A DNA stretch of 64,000 nucleotides, from the NCBI RefSeq assembly GCF_900079725.1, contig NZ_LT599032.1:3148155-3212154 (forward strand), read 5' to 3'. A model generated the notes under the pieces. The model saw nothing but the letters and a program-made list of their open reading frames with translations, searched no databases and was not told the DNA's origin. Position numbers and translations under genes: made by a program. Positions 54,131 through 62,958 of this stretch are shown one piece after another. Every line of letters starts with the position of its first letter. The first letter of the stretch is position 1. The stretch is from an uncultured Dysgonomonas sp. Lineage in GTDB: Bacteria > Bacteroidota > Bacteroidia > Bacteroidales > Dysgonomonadaceae.

Positions 54131-54536
54131 ATGTGTCTGTCTTTATTTTATAGCTGGTAGCTTTTTCTTTATCAATTTTTATTTACTTTATCTATATCTA
54201 TAGCCTTGACTGTTAGTCGATAGCTGGCAGTTCTTTGAAAGATTGATATGAGGATTTAAAAATTGAAAAGATATAAAAAGCGTCACCTTTGTTACCTTTT
54301 AATAGTTACGGGTTACAAGGTGTTAACTGCTAACTGATATATGTGTCACCTTTGTTACTTTTTTAGCGAGCGTTTCTTTAGCACAGGATAAGATAGATAA
54401 TACAGAGCTAAAAAAAGCGACAGTATAAAATAGTGTAAAAAGTGTCAAGTTTGTCAACTTTTGAATGTAGAGTACTGCATTTACTTATTGTAAGCTGAAA
54501 AAGGATACACCTTTTCTGTAAGTTTAAATAGTTTCG
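54131..54536. repeat. Intergenic repeat tails before pepE
   Basis: No gene. Holds several short members of the 9-bp-period family: GTCACCTTTGTTACCTTTT (about 54283-54301), GTGTCACCTTTGTTACTTTT (about 54341-54360) and GTGTCAAGTTTGTCAACTTT (about 54440-54459). Also AGTTACGGGTTACAAG and GTTAACTGCTAACTG words shared with 8041-8140 and 41196-41225. Confidence 0.6.
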
Positions 54537-54544
54537 TATATTTG
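54537..54544 (+). promoter_or_regulatory. Promoter -7 box TATATTTG of pepE
   Basis: Exact TAnnTTTG ending 17 bases before ATG 54562. It overlaps a GTG at 54544 that some callers would take as the start. The promoter position argues that translation begins at 54562 with a very short leader. Confidence 0.6.
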
Positions 54545-54561
54545 TGAAAAACGTTATTATT

Positions 54562-55269
54562 ATGAGATTACTATTAATCAGCAATTCGACCAATCCCGGA
54601 GAAGCTTATCTGGATTATCCGAAGTATAATATTAAAGAATTTTTAGGAGATAGACCGGTTAAGGCATTGTTTATTCCTTATGCGGCAGTGACTTTCTCGT
54701 ATGATGAATATGAAGAGAAAGTAAATAACCGCTTCCAAGATATAGGGCATAGTGTCGTTGGTATTCATCATTTCGAAGATCCGAAGAAAGCGGTTGAGGA
54801 TGCTGACGCTATTATAGTTGGCGGAGGAAATACATGGAAGCTCGTGCGTATGATGCGAGATAACGGCTTGATCGACCTTATCCAGAAAAAGGTAAAAGGA
54901 GGAACACCATATATTGGATGGAGTGCAGGTTCAAATGTAGCTTGTCCTACATTGCGTACGACGAATGATATGCCTATTATCGACCCTAAAGGTTTTGATG
55001 TAGCTAATTTAGTCCCTTTCCAGATCAATCCTCATTATCTGGATGATCATCCTTCCAATCATGGGGGAGAGACCAGAGAAGTGCGTATTAACGAGTTTAT
55101 CACCGAAAATCAGGATATATATGTAGTAGGACTGCGTGAAGCAACGATGCTTAATATTGAAGGTGATGTATTGAAACTGATAGGGAAAAGATCTGCCCGC
55201 ATATTCAAATATGGCCAGGAACCAAAGGAACTAACCGATAAAGATGATTTTAACTTCTTGATGAAATAA
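54562..55269 (+). CDS. pepE: Dipeptidase E (alpha-aspartyl dipeptidase, peptidase S51)
   Basis: 235 residues from ATG 54562 (MRLLLISNSTNPGEAYLDYP). PepE cleaves dipeptides with N-terminal Asp. It has a class-I glutamine-amidotransferase-like fold with the nucleophilic Ser in YIGWSAGSNVA (GxSAG), the oxyanion segment VGGGNTWKLVRMM, and the His of the triad in QINPHYLDDHP. Cytosolic. Converges on the PPTase gene with an 18-base gap. Confidence 0.95.
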   Translation: MRLLLISNSTNPGEAYLDYPKYNIKEFLGDRPVKALFIPYAAVTFSYDEYEEKVNNRFQDIGHSVVGIHHFEDPKKAVEDADAIIVGGGNTWKLVRMMRDNGLIDLIQKKVKGGTPYIGWSAGSNVACPTLRTTNDMPIIDPKGFDVANLVPFQINPHYLDDHPSNHGGETREVRINEFITENQDIYVVGLREATMLNIEGDVLKLIGKRSARIFKYGQEPKELTDKDDFNFLMK

Positions 55270-55287
55270 AGATGTTTGTCTGGGGGA

Positions 55288-55914
55288 TTAGTTCTGCTCT
55301 TCCAGGCAAACCATAACAAAATCCGGTTCCACTTTGTAATAAGCTGTGAACTGATGCCCTGAACCTGTACGGTACTCCGATGCTTCGAATATACCTTTCT
55401 GTCCGGGGATAAACTGTCCGACAAACAGATGTTCCCTGAAATCAATACTATCTGCGTCCAGAAATTTGAACATGGCTTCTTTGGCCGACCAGTGTAGGAG
55501 GAGATGTGCCAGTTCGTTATCTTTATCTATATACTCACCTTTCCCTATGACACGGTTTTGTACACGCATTATCTTATCGGATATCTGTTCTATATCGAGT
55601 CCTATTGGCTTTTCTCTATTAATGGCTACAGCAACGAATTTTTTGGTATGTGATACACTTATATGGAACGACTTGTCTGTCAGGTAAGGTTTTCCCGACG
55701 GGTTGTAATATACCTGCTTTTCTTCACCTGCCAGTTCTTTGATCAATAGCCGGGCAGAGAGTATTTCCAAAACACGGGATTCGGACTTGATGGAATATAT
55801 GTTCTCAACCCAGTTATGATGAGATAAGGCCGAGAGAAGTTCTTCCCTGGTCTCTTCTATTTTCCATACACCTATCAGTGTAGCTGCGGTTATATATTCC
55901 TTGTAGTAAAGCAT
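55288..55914 (-). CDS. 4'-phosphopantetheinyl transferase superfamily protein
   Basis: 208 residues, Sfp-like length. It transfers phosphopantetheine from CoA to carrier proteins. Motifs: GLDIEQISDKI (Mg-binding Asp-x-Glu) and WSAKEAMFKF (W-x-x-K-E-x2-x-K), with KPYLTDKSFHISVSHTKKFV before them. It could activate fatty-acid ACP or a secondary-metabolite carrier; no carrier-protein gene is in view. The start overlaps the stop of the upstream DUF5040 gene by one base (TAATG), implying coupling. Confidence 0.92.
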   Translation of the reverse strand: MLYYKEYITAATLIGVWKIEETREELLSALSHHNWVENIYSIKSESRVLEILSARLLIKELAGEEKQVYYNPSGKPYLTDKSFHISVSHTKKFVAVAINREKPIGLDIEQISDKIMRVQNRVIGKGEYIDKDNELAHLLLHWSAKEAMFKFLDADSIDFREHLFVGQFIPGQKGIFEASEYRTGSGHQFTAYYKVEPDFVMVCLEEQN

Positions 55915-56711
55915 TACGGTTTCAAAGGTAAAACTTTTTCCATCAACTCAGCAAAGATGGCAGCCATACGTTGCTGAATATATTTATCCTGTCCTTCATC
56001 GGGATGCCAGCCAAATTCTTCCCTGTTAATTGTCTCATTATTATGGGCGTATAATATGCTGTATTGCTTACCGGTAACAGGGTGCAGATGGTTTCGTGAA
56101 AAGCCTATGTATCTATCGAATTCCACGATGGGGAATCCCCATTTTTCGCCCAGTTTACGAATGGCCGGATTGAAAATGGTACGGGCATCGTGCCAGTGGG
56201 TACACATAACGATTACCACAGGCTTGCCGTTTTTTGTACCATAGTATTTAGAGTCTTTGTCGAACTTCAGATTATAGCATTCGGTAATGTAGCGTTTGAT
56301 CACATAATCGTATGCTGCTGCATAGTTGGAACGGTCGAATGGGACAGGGTAATCTTTGTAATTCAGCTTTAGCCCTGCCGTATCGGCAACATTCTCGTCG
56401 TGAACATGCATGATGACGAATGCATCTGTCTCTTCCAACTCTTCTTTGGTATATAGTTCCCCTTTAGCCATTCGGTTTGCAGCATCCGAGATCGCTGTGC
56501 CGCCTATGGCAGTATTGATCGGTTTCGCGTTCAGTTGTTTGCACGCAAGTTCGAACCAGCCGTTGTTAGATGAGGCAAAAGATGCTCCGGTCAATAGAAT
56601 AGTGTATTTATTATTATATTCGCTTTTTCTGGTATCTCCTTTTCTATCCCGGCACTGTGCGTTTGAGAATATCATAAGGATTAGCGATAGGCAAAGTAGT
56701 ACTTTCTTCAC
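55914..56711 (-). CDS. DUF5040 SGNH-hydrolase-like exported protein
   Basis: 265 residues. Signal peptide VLLCLSLILMIFSNAQC. The rest fits the DUF5040 family of Bacteroidales, an SGNH/GDSL-like fold: block I ILLTGASFASSNNGW with the candidate Ser, a Gly-containing block II (AIGGTAISDAANRM) and late His/Asp (FGWHPDEGQDKYIQQRMA). Substrate unknown; esterase activity on glycans is a guess from the fold. Coupled to the PPTase gene downstream. Confidence 0.75.
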   Translation of the reverse strand: MKKVLLCLSLILMIFSNAQCRDRKGDTRKSEYNNKYTILLTGASFASSNNGWFELACKQLNAKPINTAIGGTAISDAANRMAKGELYTKEELEETDAFVIMHVHDENVADTAGLKLNYKDYPVPFDRSNYAAAYDYVIKRYITECYNLKFDKDSKYYGTKNGKPVVIVMCTHWHDARTIFNPAIRKLGEKWGFPIVEFDRYIGFSRNHLHPVTGKQYSILYAHNNETINREEFGWHPDEGQDKYIQQRMAAIFAELMEKVLPLKP

Positions 56712-56800
56712 TGCTGCTTATTTTAATTATGTAACTGACATAAAAAGAGGAAAGGAGCTCTATTGTTATAAAACTCCTTCCCCGATATACTTATGGAATA

Positions 56801-58582
56801 TTAGTTGACGTATGCCAATACTTGGTTTTTCTGAACTTTTGCACCTTGCTTAGTTTCTATCTGAATGACCTTACCGGAAGAAAGAGCCTTCACTTCTTCT
56901 ATGCCATAGTAAGTCTGAACGAAGCAGATAACATCGCCTTCTTTCACCTCTGTACCTATTACAGGAGCAGTAGATACATCATCTACATCCACCTGCCAGA
57001 TCACCTGGCCACTCACTGTAGCCTGAATAGGTTTTGCATCAGGATATTTCGCCTGGATAGCTTCAGCATCGAATGCAGGTACTTCGATTACCTGACGTGT
57101 AACGATAATAGGAGCACCGGCTTTTTCCTTCTGTTTCTCCAAATCTTCGTTGAAACGTTCTTTAGCCAGGCCGGACTTATAGTCACGGTATTGACGGTCA
57201 TGCATTGCAAGTTCGAACAATTCTTCATCATCCTGACCGTAATCCCATCCGTTGTCGTCCATCTCTTTGCGGTATGTATCCAACGCATCAGGATATTCAT
57301 CCTGAGGATTACCTGTATAGAATTCAAGATTTTTAGACTTGGCCAGTTCAATGATTTCGTCATCCAGTTTGCCCGGAAGTGTTCCTGTTTTACCCAGAAT
57401 CATATTCCAACTGTCTTTGTCGATATTGGAGAAACGAGGTTGTCCCTGAGCCATAGCAAAGATATTCATCAGTGCGATGTTCTTCACGTATTGGCTGAAT
57501 GGTGTTACTAATGGCGGATAACCAAGTTTAGGCCATATATATTCTACTTCCTCGAATAGCTGGACTACGAGGTCGTTCAGTGTTACTTCGGCTTTTCCAT
57601 TGTTGCGAAGTGCCATATTGATAGCAGAATGCATACCGCGAAGGTCGGCCATCATAGAGCCCATCATACCACCCGGAAGACCACAGCCTACAAGCAGAGA
57701 GTTCAGGAATTTATTGGATGGGTCGATCCAGTAGCCTAAGAAGTCGTCGATGAAAGACTGTGTAAGAGCACGAGCTTCCATATATGCATTCATATTGATA
57801 TCAGGAACAGAGAAGCCGGCATCTTTCAGCATGGCCTGTATTGTGATAACGTCAGGATGTACCATTCCCCAAGCTAATGGTTCGATAGCAGTATCCAGAT
57901 AATCAGCCCCAGCTCTTGCAACTTCGAGCATAGATGCAACGGAGAATCCGGGGCCTGTATGTCCGTGATATTCGATAGGGATATTCGGATGTCTGTCCTT
58001 TAATGCTTTTACAAGTTTACCGAGGAAAGCGGGGCGGCCTACTCCGGCCATATCTTTTAAGCAAATTTCGTCTGCGCCGAAATCGATCAGTTTATCAGCG
58101 AAATTTACATAATAGTCAACAGTGTGTATCGGGGAATGTGTGATACAAAGAGCAGTCTGAGAAATCATACCTGCTTCTTTTGCATATTTTACCGACAATT
58201 CCAGGTTGCGGGGATCGTTCAGTCCGTCAAAAGAGCGGGAAATGTTTGTGCCCTGAGCTTGTTTTACCTTGAACATCAGATTGCGTACATCTTTCGGAAC
58301 GGGATACATACGAAGGGCATTTAATCCACGTTCGAGCATATGAGTCTGTATTCCCACCTTGTTGAACGGTGCTGTCCATTCGCGAACCGCTTTGTTTGGA
58401 TTTTCTCCGTAAAGCAAGTTTACTTGTTCGAAAGCTCCACCGTTTGTTTCAACACGGGCAAAACAGCCCATATCGATGATTACAGGTGCAATTTGTGTTA
58501 ATTGGTCAACACGCGGCTGGTACTTTCCGGATGACTGCCACATGTCACGATAAACGAGGCTAAATTTAATTTCTTTTCCCAT
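56801..58582 (-). CDS. Pyruvate/oxaloacetate carboxyltransferase homologue with a degenerate biotin-carrier domain
   Basis: 593 residues from MGKEIKFSLVYRDMWQSSGK (ATG 58582); a 12-residue longer frame is unconserved. The TIM-barrel carboxyltransferase domain (about 1-300) keeps the carboxylated Lys in EICLKDMAGVGRP and the metal His pair in EYHGHTGPG. But the usual DAHQS loop reads DMWQSSGKYQP. A conserved OadA-type domain follows. The C-terminal ~75 residues have a biotinyl/lipoyl fold (ATVSGQVIWQVDV; KEGDVICFVQTYYGIEEVKA), with no Met-Lys-Met, so no biotinylation site is evident. The true partners (OadB/OadG or carboxylase) are absent here. Confidence 0.85.
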   Translation of the reverse strand: MGKEIKFSLVYRDMWQSSGKYQPRVDQLTQIAPVIIDMGCFARVETNGGAFEQVNLLYGENPNKAVREWTAPFNKVGIQTHMLERGLNALRMYPVPKDVRNLMFKVKQAQGTNISRSFDGLNDPRNLELSVKYAKEAGMISQTALCITHSPIHTVDYYVNFADKLIDFGADEICLKDMAGVGRPAFLGKLVKALKDRHPNIPIEYHGHTGPGFSVASMLEVARAGADYLDTAIEPLAWGMVHPDVITIQAMLKDAGFSVPDINMNAYMEARALTQSFIDDFLGYWIDPSNKFLNSLLVGCGLPGGMMGSMMADLRGMHSAINMALRNNGKAEVTLNDLVVQLFEEVEYIWPKLGYPPLVTPFSQYVKNIALMNIFAMAQGQPRFSNIDKDSWNMILGKTGTLPGKLDDEIIELAKSKNLEFYTGNPQDEYPDALDTYRKEMDDNGWDYGQDDEELFELAMHDRQYRDYKSGLAKERFNEDLEKQKEKAGAPIIVTRQVIEVPAFDAEAIQAKYPDAKPIQATVSGQVIWQVDVDDVSTAPVIGTEVKEGDVICFVQTYYGIEEVKALSSGKVIQIETKQGAKVQKNQVLAYVN

Positions 58583-58686
58583 GACTGTTTTTAGAGTTAT
58601 ATTGAAAAAGAGCAGCATAAAACGGCTTATGCAGACTCTAAAATCTATTAATTCATCAACTGTATATCAATCTATTGATTGCCTCA

Positions 58687-58694
58687 CAAATTTA
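58687..58694 (-). promoter_or_regulatory. Promoter -7 box of the carboxyltransferase gene
   Basis: TAAATTTG on the minus strand (TAnnTTTG), 104 bases before the ATG at 58582. The rest of 58583-58970 has no gene. It includes GTAACACATGTAACACTTTT (58937-58956), another 9-bp-period repeat. Confidence 0.5.
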
Positions 58695-58970
58695 GGTTTT
58701 TATATCTGAATAAAAGAATAAAATAATTATTAAAATTATCAATTTGTCATAAAAAAAGCGTAATGTTTCCGTTTTTTATCCGCTACCTGTGAGGCTTGCA
58801 CAAAGAAGGTAAAAGTGAGCATCTTTTTGTCTGATAAATCTTATTTTTTGATCAATGAGGGTTTTGTAATGAATAGAAGGAATAATTACTATCTCGTTTT
58901 ATTTCAGCTTGCAGTATATCTACAGTTTGAAAAAGTAACACATGTAACACTTTTTTGCATTTTATTCGGA

Positions 58971-59534
58971 TTAATAGTATTTTTCAATTCCACCGAATCC
59001 TGTTATTATCTTATTCTCTTTTGTTTTTTTTGTAAAGTTGTTTAATCGCTTTTCAAATTCTTCCGGTCGTTTCCTTGCTGCTTCAATGTATGCAATCCGG
59101 ATACGTTTATATGGGTCGGAAAAACGTTGATAGTTTTTCCATGCTATATTATCTTCTTTCAATCTGCCAATGATATCATTTGGAAAAATAAAAGGATCAG
59201 ACAAGACATCTCGTATTTTATCCTCAAACTTTGGATGTATCATTTTATTTTCCAATAACCATTTAAGTCTTTCTTTGTTGGCCTGCGAGTATGTACTTTT
59301 CGAATTTCTGGGCGTGAAACGCTGAATTTTATGCTCTTTATCAAGCGATTTTATTGTACTGTCAATCCATTCGAAACAGAGTGCTTCTTCGACAGCATCG
59401 TTGTATATAATACTTTTTTTGCCTGATGATATGCTGGGGAATACAAACCAGATTTCATAGGCAGTCTCAAAGTTTTCGATTAGCCATTTTCGCCAATCTT
59501 TTCTATTTTCAAAGTACTTTATTTCTATTGACAT
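58971..59534 (-). CDS. YdeI/OmpD-associated-family protein
   Basis: 187 residues from MSIEIKYFENRKDWRKWLIE (ATG 59534). A TTG five codons upstream is less likely. The family pattern (often annotated bacteriocin protection) is complete: EIWFVFPSISSGKKSIIYND, EALCFEWIDSTIKSLD, RFTPRNSKSTYSQANKERLK and a C-terminal basic KRPEEFEKRLNNFTKKTKEN. The function of the family is not established. AT-rich and isolated between intergenic repeats. Confidence 0.85.
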   Translation of the reverse strand: MSIEIKYFENRKDWRKWLIENFETAYEIWFVFPSISSGKKSIIYNDAVEEALCFEWIDSTIKSLDKEHKIQRFTPRNSKSTYSQANKERLKWLLENKMIHPKFEDKIRDVLSDPFIFPNDIIGRLKEDNIAWKNYQRFSDPYKRIRIAYIEAARKRPEEFEKRLNNFTKKTKENKIITGFGGIEKYY

Positions 59535-59599
59535 AACAGGTTCATTCAAGCTGATTATTATACTGCCTTTACTTTCATAATAACGGAGCGTTTATATGT

Positions 59600-60262
59600 C
59601 AGTATTCTCTCCCGGAGACGCTAAGGCGCAATAAAGGTAACAAAAGTAACAGATGTTTCAGTTAACAGTAAACAGTTAGCAGTTAACAATGCCGCGGCTT
59701 CCCATACTGAGAGAAACGAAGTGTCCCGTCAGAGAGTAGTTGGCAACTTTTATCTTATATCTTTCTCCCAAAAAGTAACAAAGGTAACAGTTTTCTATCC
59801 TTTTTGCCCTTTGTAATTCCCTTCGTGTGCTTAGTGGTTAAATTTCTTTACCACAAGGGACACAAAGAGTTACACAAAGAACACTATATAAAAAGTAACA
59901 AAGGTAACACAAAGAGTAATTAATAATGAATAATTAATTATTAGCTTTTACCCTCTCTGTATCCTCTCTTCGGGGCGGGGCTGTTAAGTTCTAATTTTTA
60001 TACCCTCTGTGTCATGTTGAACGGAGTGAAACATCTCGTTTCTCAGAGTCGAGATCCTTCGTTCCACTCAGGATGACAGCAGAAAATAACAGAACAAAGA
60101 AGAGAACTTAACAGCTCAGCCCTTCGCGGAGAATTAAATTGCAAATCGACGGAGTAAAAATCGACAGAGCGAAGCGAAGCCAATGGAGGGGCCATCAATA
60201 TTTCAAAGAACTATAAGCCAACAGTAAAAGACTAATAGCTTACTGTATAGATAATTTTTTTT
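59600..60262. repeat. Large composite intergenic repeat, copy C
   Basis: Same module order as copy B. Several GTAACAAAGGTAAC motifs (near 59635, 59770 and 59892); TTAGCTTTTACCCTCTCTGT; inverted repeats 59972-59992 and 60103-60122; intact palindromic unit 60010-60078; ATTGCAAATCGACGGAGTAA; GAAGCGAAGCCAATGGAGGG; and the end AAGCTATTAGTC/GACTAATAGCTTACTGTAT module to about 60262. No coding potential. 59535-59599 is spacer. Confidence 0.8.
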
Positions 60263-60309
60263 AAAGAAAATAATTTTCGTGCGGTTGCCTTAATAAAGAG
60301 TGTCGTGTA

Positions 60310-60340
60310 TAAATAAAAAAGAGATTATAAATCTCTTTAT
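60310..60340 (-). terminator. Terminator of the nfn pair
   Basis: On the minus strand AAAGAGATT-TAT-AATCTCTTT (plus-strand 60318-60338), followed by TTTATTTATACACG. Confidence 0.82.
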
Positions 60341-60374
60341 AACCTCTTTTGTCTTATCCTAAATTTTCTTTTGT

Positions 60375-61847
60375 TTAATTTCTTAACGCTTTATCCATTG
60401 CTGCTGCGGCTTTTCTTCCATCACCCATGGCAAGGATTACGGTTGCTCCGCCACGTACAATATCCCCTCCGGCATACACTTCCGGTAAGGCTGACTGCAT
60501 GGTGTCTTGATTTACAACGATTGTCCCCCATTTAGTAACCTCCAGCCCTTTGAATGTAGACGGGATCAACGGGTTAGGTGAAACACCTACACTCACAATT
60601 ACCTGGTCTACATCGAACCACTCGGTTGCGCCTTCGATGGCAACCGGTTTACGGCGGCCCGAAGCATCAGGTTCGCCCAGTTCCATTTTTTGAAGAAGCA
60701 TACGCTGTACACGTCCGTTCTCGTCTCCTTCGTATCTGAGCGGATTGTGCAGAGTATGGAATATTATACCTTCCTCTTTGGCATGTTTCACTTCTTCGAT
60801 ACGTGCCGGCATTTCTTCTTCCGAACGGCGATATACAATATATGCTTTTTCTGCGCCTAGTCGTTTCGCTGTACGTACGGCATCCATCGCTGTATTTCCT
60901 GCTCCGATGACAGCAACTTTCTTGCCCATCTGCACAGGAGTGTCACTTTCCGGATTCGAGGCATCCATAAGGTTTACACGGGTAAGGAACTCGTTGCATG
61001 ACATCACGCCGATAAGGTTCTCTCCCGGAATATTCATAAAATTAGGCAATCCTGCGCCGCTGGCAGCGAATATTCCTTTAAATCCGTCGCTCAGTAAATC
61101 CTCACGCGAAATAGTTTTACCTACTATACAGTTGTTGATGAACTTCACACCCATTTCGCGAAGGACATTTATTTCAACATCGACTATCTCGTTAGGGAGG
61201 CGGAACTCGGGTATACCATATTTTAATACACCACCGATCTCGTGTAATGCTTCGAATACAGTGACGTCATATCCCAGTTTGGCCATATCTCCGGCAAAAG
61301 CCAGTCCGGCAGGGCCTGACCCTACTGTTGCGATTTTGATACCGTTGGCAGGGGCTAATTCAGGTAAGGACATTTGTCCGCTTTCGCGTTCGTAGTCTGC
61401 TGCGAACCGTTCCAGATAGCCGATAGCAACAGGCTCTTTTTTCATCTTTTGTATATAGATACATTTTGCTTCGCACTGTTTTTCCTGTGGACATACACGT
61501 CCGCAAACGGCCGGCAAAGCACTGGTCTCTTTCAGCACTTTTGCAGCTTCGAGGAACTCTCCCCGCTCAATATTTTTAATAAATGAAGGTATCTGTATGT
61601 TTACAGGGCAACCCTCCATACATGTAGGGTTGGCACAATCGAGGCAGCGTGCAGCCTCGAACATTGCCTGCTCCTTTGTCAATCCCAGGTTTACTTCTTC
61701 TTTTAATGAATGGCTCCTGTATTCGGCATCCAGTTCAGGCATATGTACACGCGACCTCTCGCCACGCTCTTTGGCTTTCATGCCTCTGCGTAGTTCGTCT
61801 CTCCAAGGTTCACTACGTCTTGCCTGTATGTTTTCTTGTTCTGTCAT
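60375..61847 (-). CDS. NADPH-binding flavoprotein NfnB/SudA (GltD-like)
   Basis: 490 residues. N-terminal Fe-S domain with Cys clusters ARCLDCANPTCMEGCP and CGRVCPQEKQCEAKCI; FAD site VGSGPAGLAFAGDMAKLGYD (about residues 172-191); NADPH site VIGAGNTAMDAVRTAKRLGA; final FAD-contact VYAGGDIVRGGATVILAMGD. It resembles the small subunit of glutamate synthase, but no large GltB is next to it. Instead the adjacent gene encodes the NfnA/SudB partner. The pair is therefore either a ferredoxin:NADP transhydrogenase or sulfide dehydrogenase; sequence alone does not decide. Confidence 0.92.
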   Translation of the reverse strand: MTEQENIQARRSEPWRDELRRGMKAKERGERSRVHMPELDAEYRSHSLKEEVNLGLTKEQAMFEAARCLDCANPTCMEGCPVNIQIPSFIKNIERGEFLEAAKVLKETSALPAVCGRVCPQEKQCEAKCIYIQKMKKEPVAIGYLERFAADYERESGQMSLPELAPANGIKIATVGSGPAGLAFAGDMAKLGYDVTVFEALHEIGGVLKYGIPEFRLPNEIVDVEINVLREMGVKFINNCIVGKTISREDLLSDGFKGIFAASGAGLPNFMNIPGENLIGVMSCNEFLTRVNLMDASNPESDTPVQMGKKVAVIGAGNTAMDAVRTAKRLGAEKAYIVYRRSEEEMPARIEEVKHAKEEGIIFHTLHNPLRYEGDENGRVQRMLLQKMELGEPDASGRRKPVAIEGATEWFDVDQVIVSVGVSPNPLIPSTFKGLEVTKWGTIVVNQDTMQSALPEVYAGGDIVRGGATVILAMGDGRKAAAAMDKALRN

Positions 61848-61915
61848 AACTTATATTTCGCTGATCGCTATTGGCTTATGGTTGTTAGTCTTATGGTTTG
61901 TTTTTAGTCTTCTGC

Positions 61916-62698
61916 TTAATTGTATGCTTTCAATCTCATCAACATTTCATCGAAATCAACTTCGTGAGCATTGAATTCCGGACCATCTACGCATACAAAC
62001 TTGGTTTTACCTCCAACAGTGATGCGGCATGCACCGCACATTCCTGTCCCGTCTACCATTATAGTATTCAGGGAGGCCATTGTAGGTATATTATACTTCT
62101 CGGTAAGAAGGGATACGAATTTCATCATAATGGCAGGGCCTATGGTTACACACAGGTCTACCTTTTCCCTATTGACTACCATTTCGATTCCATTTGTAAT
62201 CAGTCCTTTATACCCATATGAACCATCGTCGGTCATAACAATTACCTCATCGGAATATTCTGCAACCTGCTTTTCGAGGATTACCAGATCCTTTGTACGT
62301 GCAGCCAAAACTGAAATTACTTTATTTCCGGCCTTCTTCATGGCTTCTATAATAGGCAGCATGGGTGCAATACCAACACCACCGCCTGCACATATTACGG
62401 TGCCGTAATTTTCGATGTGGGTAGCTTGTCCCAAAGGTCCTACAACATCTGTGATATAATCACCTGTGTTGAGGTCGCAAATCTTTTTAGATGATGCACC
62501 TACAGCCTGTATAACTATTGTTATTGTACCCTTGGCCACATCAGAAGCGGCAATTGTGAGAGGAATACGCTCTCCTTTTTCGCCTACCCGTACAATTACA
62601 AAGTGTCCGGCTTTACGACTTCGTGCTATCAGAGGTGCTTCTACCTCAAACTTTACTACATTTTCAGAGAAATACTCTTTGTCTACAATTTTATTCAT
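61916..62698 (-). CDS. NfnA/SudB-type FAD/2Fe-2S subunit
   Basis: 260 residues of the ferredoxin-reductase (PyrK-like) family. FAD domain with IPLTIAASDVAKGTITIVIQ; NAD(H) domain with VICAGGGVGIAPMLPIIEAM; and a C-terminal 2Fe-2S cluster with Cys in DGTGMCGACRITVGG and FVCVDGPEFNAHEVDF. Pairs with the GltD-like gene downstream (68-base gap) to form NfnAB or SudAB, which moves electrons between NADH, NADPH and ferredoxin (or sulfide). The start, ATG 62698, gives the family N-terminus MNKIVDKEYFSENVVKFEVE. Confidence 0.92.
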   Translation of the reverse strand: MNKIVDKEYFSENVVKFEVEAPLIARSRKAGHFVIVRVGEKGERIPLTIAASDVAKGTITIVIQAVGASSKKICDLNTGDYITDVVGPLGQATHIENYGTVICAGGGVGIAPMLPIIEAMKKAGNKVISVLAARTKDLVILEKQVAEYSDEVIVMTDDGSYGYKGLITNGIEMVVNREKVDLCVTIGPAIMMKFVSLLTEKYNIPTMASLNTIMVDGTGMCGACRITVGGKTKFVCVDGPEFNAHEVDFDEMLMRLKAYN

Positions 62699-62958
62699 TC
62701 CAGAATATTAGTTTAAGAGACTATTTAGATTTTATGATTAGTTTTTTAGTGCTATAAACAATTTATCTATTCACTTGTTATATTAAAAATATGGCGAACG
62801 GGCTGTTGAAATATCAAAATGTAGCCTTTTCATCGAAAAAATATGTGATTAGGGTTTAAAAAGATTCTTTTGTCAAGATATTTTAAAGCCTGACATGCAA
62901 AGTTACGACAAAGTTTATTTACTAAGTCATTATCTGCTATAAAATATCATATAATTTG

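Noticed and set aside
56822-57511. 229-codon frame opposite the carboxyltransferase gene
   Set aside because: Covers a gene with clear family motifs. The shadow shows no domain or start context.
58815-59045. 76-codon hydrophobic frame on the plus strand
   Set aside because: AT-rich intergenic sequence overlapping the 3' end of the YdeI-like gene. No start context or family.
60375-61847. Glutamate synthase small subunit (GltD)
   Set aside because: Sequence is GltD-like, but the adjacent partner is an FAD/2Fe-2S PyrK-like subunit and no large glutamate synthase subunit is nearby, so NfnB/SudA fits better.
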